DNA of 34,197 nucleotides from Massilia sp. ST3 (GTDB taxonomy: Bacteria > Pseudomonadota > Gammaproteobacteria > Burkholderiales > Burkholderiaceae_D): NCBI RefSeq assembly GCF_018119405.1, contig NZ_JAGPWC010000056.1, positions 1 through 34,197 on the forward strand. Reading direction: 5' to 3'. Made by a program: the position numbers and the translations under genes. The first letter of the stretch is position 1, and each line of letters begins with the position of its first letter. Under the pieces are notes generated by a model. That model was not told where the DNA came from and ran no database searches. It was given only the letters and a program-made list of their open reading frames with translations. Positions 14,888 to 21,093 of this stretch are shown piece after piece.

Positions 14888-16373
14888 GCATCAGCGAACG
14901 CCGGTAGTTATCGATCGCTTCGGACCGCTGCCCTGCCTTCGCTTGTGCTTCGCCCAGGCTGTCGTACAGATTGGCGTCTTTCGGATGCATTTGCGTACCG
15001 AAGCGAAAGATCGCAACCGATTCCGCCAGCATGCCGTCGTGTAGCAATTCATAGCCCCAGCTGTTGATGTCGTGGGGTTCGAGCTTGAACGTGGCCCCTT
15101 GCGCCTTCAGTTCTTCGTAAATCGCCATCGCTTGGTCGAAGCCGCGTGCCGAGAGTTGCGCGGCGAAGTTCTCGCGCGTGGGCGCCACGCCGCTGCCGCG
15201 CCTTGCCTCGACCGACACCATGTGCCTCGGCAATCCGTTTGCCGCGGGCTTGTTCGCAATGAAGCTGCGCGCTGCCGCATCGTCTTTCAGATAGCCGTCG
15301 AGGAAGCGGTGCACGTAGTGCGCCATCACGCCGTAGGCCTGTGTGACTTCGTCGCGCGAGTACTCGTCGAACTCGCCATCCCGCGCCAGGTGCAATCCGT
15401 GCGAGGAGAAATGCTGATGCTTCATTGGATGCATGGTGACGACGGCCATGTCGGCATAGGTCATGCTGTTCAGCAGGCTGTAGGCGGTGCTGTTTTGCTT
15501 CCGGTTCAATTCCTCGATCGTAGCCGGCCGCTGGCCCACGTACAGCATGGGTACCGCCAGCCTGGCGGGCATGACATAAGGAATCGCCGTCTTGCCTCCG
15601 TCGACCAGCTGCGGAAAATAGCGCACCGAGCCATCCAGGCTCACGAGCGCCTTGATGCGGTCATCCTTTGCCGCGGCCACCAGGTTGGCGAGCCCGCCCC
15701 AGCTGAAACCCGCCACGGCCAGGCGGCCGGTATCGGCGTTCGGCATCGCGCCCGCTTGGGCGATCAGCCAGCCGATGTCCGCGGCCTGGGTTTCGAGTCC
15801 TTCCACGTCCACGGTCATCGCGCGCTGGCGCGCCCCCTGTGAGGCGCTGGAGAGCACGATGTAACCGTGGCTGGCGAGGTATTCGCACAGGTCGGCGTTT
15901 TCAGCGGCCGTTGCGCTGTAGCTCGGCGCGTAGATCACGACGGGGAATTTGCCTGCCTGCGCGGGCGCATCGCGCATCGCCCACATCGGGCGTGTCAGGG
16001 CCCGCGCACCCGCCGGCCAGCCCTTCGTCTGCTCGGCCAGCTCGGTGTCCGTCCTGCGGTTCACGGTGGCTGCGTCGATGCCCAGGTCCGCCTCGGTGGC
16101 GGCGGTGGCGTAGTAATCGCGGAAAGTCACCGGCTTGCCGCCACGCGCCGCCGGATACCAGACCAGCGCCTGCATCGGCCGCGCCCGTTCGCCGCTTGTG
16201 CGCTTCCCGGTCAGGAGGGAGACGCGCGTCTTGTAGACGCGGGAATGGTCGTACTGCTGCTTCACCTGCAGGCCGACGGCATGGGGGCCTGGCTGGAGAG
16301 GAAAAGTAAAGACATCGGCGGCTTGCGCGAATGTCGCACCGGAGAAGACGAATGCAAGGAGGCAGTAGCGCAT
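14823..16373 (-). CDS. Secreted alpha/beta hydrolase with C-terminal TPR repeats
   Basis: 516 residues. Signal peptide MRYCLLAFVFSGATFAQA (cleavage near residue 18), then a dienelactone-hydrolase/PAF-acetylhydrolase-like domain. KFPVVIYAPSYSATAAENADLCEYLASHGYIV (about 142-173) is the oxyanion region, and LAVAGFSWGGLANLVAAA carries nucleophile S224. A likely catalytic histidine lies in the MHPMKHQHFSSHG stretch. Residues of about 435-510 form two TPR-like units (GMLAESVAIFRFGTQMHPKD and ANLYDSLGEAQAKAGQRSEAIDNYRRSLMLNP). The start at ATG 16371-16373 begins the signal peptide; a further-upstream TTG is unlikely. By eye the gene has more A/T third positions than its neighbours, so recent acquisition is possible. 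Substrate unknown. Confidence 0.8.
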   Translation of the reverse strand: MRYCLLAFVFSGATFAQAADVFTFPLQPGPHAVGLQVKQQYDHSRVYKTRVSLLTGKRTSGERARPMQALVWYPAARGGKPVTFRDYYATAATEADLGIDAATVNRRTDTELAEQTKGWPAGARALTRPMWAMRDAPAQAGKFPVVIYAPSYSATAAENADLCEYLASHGYIVLSSASQGARQRAMTVDVEGLETQAADIGWLIAQAGAMPNADTGRLAVAGFSWGGLANLVAAAKDDRIKALVSLDGSVRYFPQLVDGGKTAIPYVMPARLAVPMLYVGQRPATIEELNRKQNSTAYSLLNSMTYADMAVVTMHPMKHQHFSSHGLHLARDGEFDEYSRDEVTQAYGVMAHYVHRFLDGYLKDDAAARSFIANKPAANGLPRHMVSVEARRGSGVAPTRENFAAQLSARGFDQAMAIYEELKAQGATFKLEPHDINSWGYELLHDGMLAESVAIFRFGTQMHPKDANLYDSLGEAQAKAGQRSEAIDNYRRSLMLNPKNTNAVERLQALGAPPAP

Positions 16374-16374
16374 G

Positions 16375-16459
16375 GCGGAACGGAAAGTGAAGAGATGGTG
16401 CTCAGTATAGAAAAACAACCGGATGAGAAGTCTCTCGAATGATCACCGTTCCGTTCCGC
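16375..16459. repeat. 11-bp inverted repeat around the hydrolase promoter region
   Basis: GCGGAACGGAA (16375-16385) is the exact reverse complement of TTCCGTTCCGC (16449-16459). The 63 bp between them include TATACT on the minus strand (16409-16404), a good -10 for the hydrolase, though no good -35 is visible. The repeat could be an operator pair or an insertion scar. Confidence 0.5.
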
Positions 16460-16516
16460 TACGCGAGTAGCCTCGAGCTGCCACAGCGCTTCGACCCGCG
16501 CTGCCGGAATGGATGC

Positions 16517-17818
16517 TTAATACACTTCCGGATTCGGATCGGTGCGCTCCAGCTCCAGCGAGGCCGCCAGCAGGCCCAGGCGCGCCACCACGCCATAGAC
16601 GTAAAAGCGGTTTGGCGCCGCGGTACCCGGCTTGGCCTTGAGATCCGGCACCGCATGCTGCTGGGCGAAGGCCAGCGGCACGTATTGCGAGCCCGGCGCA
16701 TTCAGGTTCTGGTCGATGCCGCGCTCGGCGTGCACGCGGTAGAAGCCGCCCACCACGTAGCGGTCGATCATCATCACCACCGGCTCGGCCACCGCATCGT
16801 TGATGCTCTCGAAGGTCGGCACGCCTTCCTGGATGATCATGTCGGTGACGGCGACGCCGTCCTTGATGACCGACATCTTGCTGCGCTGGGCCGGGCTCAG
16901 GTCGCGCACCTCGCTCGCGTCCTTCACGGTCAGGATGCCCATGCCGTAGGTGCCGGCGTCGGGCTTCAGGATCACGAAGGGCTTCTGCTCCTTCATGCCG
17001 TATTCCTTGTACTTCTTCTTGATCTTCGACAGCAGCATCGAGACGTTGTCGGCCAGCTCCTCGGTGCCGACGTTCTCCTGCAGGTCGACCTCGCCGCAGG
17101 TGGCGTGCAGCGGGTTCACCATCCACGGGTCGATGTCGATCAGCTTGCCGAACTTCTTGGCAACCTCGTCGAAGGCCTTCAGGTGATTGCTCTTGCGGCG
17201 CAGCGCCCAGCCGGCGTGCAGGGGCGGCAGCAGCGACTGCTCGTGCAGGTTCTCCAGGATGGGTGGGATGCCGGCCGAGAGGTCGTTGTTGAGCAGGATG
17301 GTGCAGGGGTCGAAATCGGCCAGGCCCAGGCGGCGGCCGTTGGGCGAGCGCACCAGGGGCTCGATCACCAGCATGTTCCCGTCCGGCAGCGCCAGCGGGG
17401 TCGGCTCGGTGATTTCCGGCGACAGCGAGCCGAAGCGCACGTGCAGGCCGGTCTGGCGGAAGATCTGCATCAGGCGCGCCACGTTCTGCAGGTAGAGCGG
17501 GTTGCGCGTGTTGGTTTCCGGAATCAGGAGCAGGTTGCGCGCGTCGGGGCAATACTTGTCGATCGCGGCCATGGCGGCCTGCACCGTCAGCGGCAGCATC
17601 TCGGTCGCCAGGTTGTTGAAGCCGCCCGGGAACAGGTTGGTGTCCACCGGCGCCAGCTTGTAGCCCGCATTGCGCAGGTCGACCGAGCAATAGAACGGCG
17701 GCGTATGCTCCTGCCACTCGAGGCGGAACCAGCGCTCGATGGCGGGAGTGGCCTCGAGGATTTTCTTTTCCAGATCGAGCAAGGGGCCGGTTTGGGCGGT
17801 GACGAGGTGCGGAACCAT
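16517..17818 (-). CDS. gshA: Glutamate-cysteine ligase, proteobacterial GshA type
   Basis: 433 residues. First step of glutathione synthesis: ATP-dependent joining of glutamate and cysteine. It belongs to the betaproteobacterial/cyanobacterial-like GshA family, not the enteric GshA type. Recognisable blocks are GYKLAPVDTNLFPGGFNNL (about 52-70), LLIPETNTRNPLYLQNV, DFDPCTILLNNDLSAGIP, HAGWALRRKSNHLKAFDEV, FVILKPDAGTYGMGILTVKD (ATP-binding-like) and GGFYRVHAERGIDQNLNAPG. The frame continues open upstream for about 300 codons into amtB on the same strand, but family similarity begins at MVPHLVTAQTGPLLDLEKKI, so ATG 17818 is used. A strong terminator separates it from amtB, so it probably has its own promoter in 17819-17915. 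Confidence 0.95.
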   Translation of the reverse strand: MVPHLVTAQTGPLLDLEKKILEATPAIERWFRLEWQEHTPPFYCSVDLRNAGYKLAPVDTNLFPGGFNNLATEMLPLTVQAAMAAIDKYCPDARNLLLIPETNTRNPLYLQNVARLMQIFRQTGLHVRFGSLSPEITEPTPLALPDGNMLVIEPLVRSPNGRRLGLADFDPCTILLNNDLSAGIPPILENLHEQSLLPPLHAGWALRRKSNHLKAFDEVAKKFGKLIDIDPWMVNPLHATCGEVDLQENVGTEELADNVSMLLSKIKKKYKEYGMKEQKPFVILKPDAGTYGMGILTVKDASEVRDLSPAQRSKMSVIKDGVAVTDMIIQEGVPTFESINDAVAEPVVMMIDRYVVGGFYRVHAERGIDQNLNAPGSQYVPLAFAQQHAVPDLKAKPGTAAPNRFYVYGVVARLGLLAASLELERTDPNPEVY

Positions 17819-17915
17819 GAAAGTTGACGTCCTTACAATGCGCTGCAGATGATGGTGGCTACCGTATGTGGGGACCGACGGCCAAGTTCCAAGCCCGCGC
17901 GTTGCAAATACGCAA

Positions 17916-17939
17916 AAAAGGCGCCCGGAGGCGCCTTTT
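17916..17939 (-). terminator. Rho-independent terminator of torF-glnK-amtB
   Basis: AAAAGGCGCC (17916-17925) and GGCGCCTTTT (17930-17939) form a perfect 10-bp stem with loop CGGA. On the minus strand it stands 19 bp after the amtB stop and ends in a run of six T. It can also work on the plus strand with four T. Confidence 0.93.
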
Positions 17940-17958
17940 GGATACCGCCGCGCGGATA

Positions 17959-19359
17959 TCAGGAATGGTACGCCGATTCGCCGTGGCTGGTAATGTCCAG
18001 GCCCTCGCGTTCCTGGTCTTCCGGCACGCGCAGGCCGATCACGACGTCCACCAGCTTGAAGGCGACGAAGGACACCAGCGCCGACCATACGATCGTGATG
18101 CCCACGGCCTGGGCCTGCACCCACACCTGGTTCGCGATCGAGAAGTCCGGCGACGCCTTGTTGGCGACATAGTCCCAGATGCCCTGCCCGCCCAGCTGCG
18201 GCGATGCGAACACGCCGGTCAGCAGTGCGCCCAGGATGCCGCCCACGCCGTGCACGCCGAACACGTCCAGCGAGTCGTCGGCGCCCAGCAGGCGTTTCAG
18301 GCCAGTCACGCCCCACAGGCAGATGATACCAGCCAGCAAGCCGATGACCAAGGCGCCCATCGGGCCGACGAAGCCGCAGGCCGGGGTGATGGCCACCAGG
18401 CCGGACACGGCGCCCGAGGCGGCGCCCAGCATCGAGGGACGCTTCTTGAACAGCCATTCGCCGATCACCCAGGACACGGTGGCGCAAGCGGTGGCCAGCA
18501 GGGTGTTGATGAAGGCCAGGGCGGCGATGTCGCCCGCCTCCAGGGCCGAGCCGGCGTTGAAGCCGAACCAGCCCACCCACAGCAGCGAGGCGCCGATCAT
18601 GGTCATCACCAGCGAGTGCGGGGCCATGGATTCCCGGCCGTAGCCGATGCGCTTGCCGATCACGTAGGCGCCGACCAGTCCGGCCACCGCCGCGTTGATG
18701 TGCACCACGGTGCCGCCCGCGAAGTCGAGCGCGCCCTTCTGCCACAGGTAGCCGGCGGCGTCGGTGACGCTGGCCAGGGTGGCGGCGTCAGTGATCGCAT
18801 CTGGACCGGCCCAGAACCAGACCATGTGGGCGATCGGCAGGTAGCCGAAGGTGAAGAACAGGACGATGAACAGCATCACGGCCGAGAAGCGCACGCGCTC
18901 GGCGAAGGCGCCGACGATCAGCGCGCAGGTGATGGCGGCGAAGGTGCCCTGGAAGGCGACGAAGATGAACTCGGGGATCATCGTCTCCTTGCTGAAGGTG
19001 GCGGCCATCGAGAAGGTGCCGGCCGCGGCGTCGTAGATGCCGTTCAGCATGGCGCGGTCGAAGCCGCCGACGAAGGGGGTGCCGCCCTGGGTGAAGGCCA
19101 GCGAGTAGCCGTACACGCACCACAGCACGATGACCAGCGCGAAGATGGTGAAGACCTGCATCAGGATCGACAGCATGTTCTTGGCGCGCACCAGGCCGCC
19201 GTAGAACAGGGCCAGGCCCGGGATCGACATCATGATCACCAGCAAGGTGGCGACGAACATCCAGGCGGTGTCGCCCTTGTTGATGGCGGGCGCGGCCCAG
19301 GCCGGGAGCGCGGCGAAGCCCAGGCCGGCGGCCAGGAGGGCGGGAAGGATTCGCTTCAT
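17959..19359 (-). CDS. amtB: Ammonium transporter AmtB
   Basis: 466-residue inner-membrane trimeric ammonium channel with about 11 transmembrane helices and a cleavable signal peptide (MKRILPALLAAGLGFAALPAWA). The twin pore histidines are H220 (FAGGTVVHINAAVAGLVGAY) and H370 (DVFGVHGVGGILGALLTG). FIFVAFQGTFAAITCALIVGAFAER is the Amt signature region. The C-terminal tail ending DQEREGLDITSHGESAYHS is the cytoplasmic segment that GlnK contacts in homologues. AAAGGA lies about 8 bases before the ATG. It starts 11 bp after glnK stops, and a rho-independent terminator follows. Predicted to be expressed under nitrogen limitation through sigma-54/NtrC. Confidence 0.97.
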   Translation of the reverse strand: MKRILPALLAAGLGFAALPAWAAPAINKGDTAWMFVATLLVIMMSIPGLALFYGGLVRAKNMLSILMQVFTIFALVIVLWCVYGYSLAFTQGGTPFVGGFDRAMLNGIYDAAAGTFSMAATFSKETMIPEFIFVAFQGTFAAITCALIVGAFAERVRFSAVMLFIVLFFTFGYLPIAHMVWFWAGPDAITDAATLASVTDAAGYLWQKGALDFAGGTVVHINAAVAGLVGAYVIGKRIGYGRESMAPHSLVMTMIGASLLWVGWFGFNAGSALEAGDIAALAFINTLLATACATVSWVIGEWLFKKRPSMLGAASGAVSGLVAITPACGFVGPMGALVIGLLAGIICLWGVTGLKRLLGADDSLDVFGVHGVGGILGALLTGVFASPQLGGQGIWDYVANKASPDFSIANQVWVQAQAVGITIVWSALVSFVAFKLVDVVIGLRVPEDQEREGLDITSHGESAYHS

Positions 19360-19370
19360 GGGAGTGTCCT

Positions 19371-19709
19371 TTACAGTGCTTCGTTGCCGGTCTCGCCGGT
19401 ACGGATACGGATGACCTGGTTGAGGTCGGCGACGAAGATCTTGCCGTCGCCGATCTTGCCGGTGCGGGCCGCGTTCTGGATGGCGTCGATCACCTGGTCG
19501 ACCACGGCGTCGTCCACCGCCGCCTCGATCTTGATCTTCGGCAGGAAGTCGACCACGTACTCGGCGCCGCGGTAGAGCTCGGTATGACCTTTCTGGCGGC
19601 CGAAGCCCTTCACTTCGGTCACCGTCATGCCCTGGACGTTGATTTCCGACAGCGCTTCGCGCACCTCGTCGAGCTTGAAGGGCTTGATGATGGCAGTAAT
19701 CATTTTCAT
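19371..19709 (-). CDS. glnK: PII nitrogen-regulatory protein GlnK
   Basis: 112 residues, the full PII length. Starts MKMITAIIKPFKLDEVREAL; the uridylylation site Y51 lies in the T-loop GHTELYRGAEYVVDFLPK. TGKIGDGKIFVADLNQVIRIRTGE is the C-terminal PII signature involved in ATP/2-oxoglutarate binding. Coupling with amtB (11-bp gap) is the classic glnK-amtB pair, in which deuridylylated GlnK plugs AmtB after ammonium upshift. AGAGG precedes the start. Linkage to amtB favours GlnK over GlnB. Confidence 0.95.
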   Translation of the reverse strand: MKMITAIIKPFKLDEVREALSEINVQGMTVTEVKGFGRQKGHTELYRGAEYVVDFLPKIKIEAAVDDAVVDQVIDAIQNAARTGKIGDGKIFVADLNQVIRIRTGETGNEAL

Positions 19710-19728
19710 GGCTTGGCCTCTTTGGCGA

Positions 19729-20469
19729 TCAGAAGGTTTTCGACAGGCTCAGCACCGCGGCCGACTTGCCGAGGTTCTTGCCTTCCGGGCTCAGGTAGGC
19801 GTCGGTATTGGCCTTGATCCAGGCCAGCGACAGGCTCGCCACACCCAGGTCCTTGGTCACGCCGACCTTGTAGTCGGTGTACGAGAAGGCGCTGTTGTTC
19901 TCGACGCGCTGGCGCCCCACGTGCAGGTTGACGATGAAGCCGTTGCCGGCGTCGATGTCTGCGCCCACGTCCAGGTAGCCGCTGCGCTTGCTGTCGGCGG
20001 TGCCGAACAGGTTGGTGGTCGAGTGCGAGTACTTGACGTAGGCCGGGCCGAAGCCCAGGCGGCCGTAGAGCTCGAAGGTGTTGGCGCGTGGATTCAGGCC
20101 GTTGTCCGGGTAGAAGTAGTACAGGCCGCCCACGTCGTAGCTGACATCGGCCGTCAGCTGGCCGCGCTTGCCGCCGTAGAGATCCCATTCGATGTTGCCG
20201 TCGCCGCCCAAATCCTTGGTCCACTTGATGGTGGACAGCCAGGTGCCGACGTACCAGCCGGTGGGACCGTGCACGTAGTCGACGCCGCCCTGCAGGGCCG
20301 GGTCGAGGCGGGTCTGCGACAGGCCGCGGTAGCGGTAGTCGCTGGTGACGGCCGCGTTATAGCTCACCTGATGTTCGGCGGGTTGTTCCTGCGCGAAGAC
20401 CGGGACGCCGGTGAAAGCCAGGACGGCCAGGCCGACTGCCGCTGCGCATTGCTTGATGGTGCACTTCAT
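19729..20469 (-). CDS. TorF-family putative outer-membrane porin
   Basis: 246 residues. Signal peptide MKCTIKQCAAAVGLAVLAFTGVPVFA then a run of amphipathic beta strands ending in phenylalanine (LSLSKTF), the usual outer-membrane barrel terminus. SYNAAVTSDYRYRGLSQT at the mature N-terminus is the TorF family hallmark. It is first in an operon with glnK and amtB (19-bp gap), so a role in getting ammonium or another nitrogen compound across the outer membrane under nitrogen limitation is a reasonable inference; transport is not demonstrated by the sequence. AGGGGG lies upstream of the ATG. A sigma-54 promoter lies about 80 bp upstream. Confidence 0.88.
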   Translation of the reverse strand: MKCTIKQCAAAVGLAVLAFTGVPVFAQEQPAEHQVSYNAAVTSDYRYRGLSQTRLDPALQGGVDYVHGPTGWYVGTWLSTIKWTKDLGGDGNIEWDLYGGKRGQLTADVSYDVGGLYYFYPDNGLNPRANTFELYGRLGFGPAYVKYSHSTTNLFGTADSKRSGYLDVGADIDAGNGFIVNLHVGRQRVENNSAFSYTDYKVGVTKDLGVASLSLAWIKANTDAYLSPEGKNLGKSAAVLSLSKTF

Positions 20470-20545
20470 GACAAACCCCCTCAGTTTGAACGGTTGCTGC
20501 CGTTGCGGTTTACAATTCTGTTATTGCTGCATTCACCCTGGGTTT

Positions 20546-20561
20546 AGCAGGATGCGTGCCA
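20546..20561 (-). promoter_or_regulatory. Sigma-54 promoter of torF-glnK-amtB
   Basis: The minus strand reads TGGCACGCATCCTGCT, matching the TGGCACG-N4-TTGCW consensus except one base, with the obligatory GG-N10-GC spacing intact. The start point would be near 20535, leaving a leader of about 65 bases. It fits the nitrogen-control content of the operon. Confidence 0.88.
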
Positions 20562-20694
20562 GCTCGTAAACCGTGGGAAACAGGCTTGTTTTTCCGGCCA
20601 TACGCCCCACATCCGAACTGAACCACCCCGATCGTCCGCACCACGCGCGAGCGCAGCGGCGATGCGGAATCCGACGCGCACCAAATCAGGCTGC

Positions 20695-20715
20695 CGCGCA
20701 CCGTTGTGGTGCGCG
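20695..20715. promoter_or_regulatory. NtrC-type upstream activator site
   Basis: CGCGCACC and GGTGCGCG form perfect 8-bp arms around GTTGT, containing the NtrC core GCACC-N5-GGTGC. It lies about 150 bp upstream of the sigma-54 promoter, a usual enhancer distance. GCACC half-sites also occur at 20638 and 20678. It is also about 30 bp upstream of the ubiK start. Confidence 0.75.
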
Positions 20716-20745
20716 CGGCCCGGCCTTACCAAGGAACCCCAGGAT

Positions 20746-21054
20746 ATGAATACTTTCTTCAACGACTTGCAGGGCAAGATCAACCAGGCGCTGGAAAGCG
20801 GACCGGCCAAGGACATCGAGCGCAACGTCAAGGCGGTGATGACCCAGGGCTTCGCCAAGCTCGACCTGGTCACCCGCGAGGAATTCGATATCCAGGCCCA
20901 GGTGCTGGCCAAGACCCGCGCCAAGCTCGAAGCGCTCGAGCTGCGCGTGGTGGAGCTGGAAGCACGCCTGGCGGGCCAGTCGGCCGCGTCGGCACAGCCG
21001 GCGCAATCCGAGACGCCGCACATCATTACCCCGCCGAACCTCGACAAGCCGTAA
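20746..21054 (+). CDS. ubiK: Ubiquinone biosynthesis accessory factor UbiK (BMFP)
   Basis: 102 residues. UbiK-family proteins (formerly YqiC, membrane fusogenic BMFP) bind UbiJ and support aerobic ubiquinone synthesis. MNTFFNDLQGKINQALESGPAKDIERNVKAVMTQGFAKLDLVTREEFDIQ is the amphipathic N-terminal part; residues of about 50-82 (QAQVLAKTRAKLEALELRVVELEARL) form the C-terminal coiled coil that trimerises in homologues. An unstructured Ala/Pro-rich tail follows. ATG at 20746 with AGGA just upstream is preferred over the longer frame from 20662. Divergent from the torF operon. Confidence 0.9.
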   Translation: MNTFFNDLQGKINQALESGPAKDIERNVKAVMTQGFAKLDLVTREEFDIQAQVLAKTRAKLEALELRVVELEARLAGQSAASAQPAQSETPHIITPPNLDKP

Positions 21055-21093
21055 CACGTGCCTCCGGCATTCATGCATGAGCGAAAGGCGAAC

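Noticed and set aside
16517..18745. gshA extended upstream to 742 codons
   Set aside because: The extension runs out of frame through amtB and across a strong terminator; GshA similarity begins at 17818.
21055..21093. Cobalamin riboswitch before the class II ribonucleotide reductase
   Set aside because: Only 39 bp separate ubiK from nrdJ, far too short for a B12 aptamer, and no B12-box was seen.
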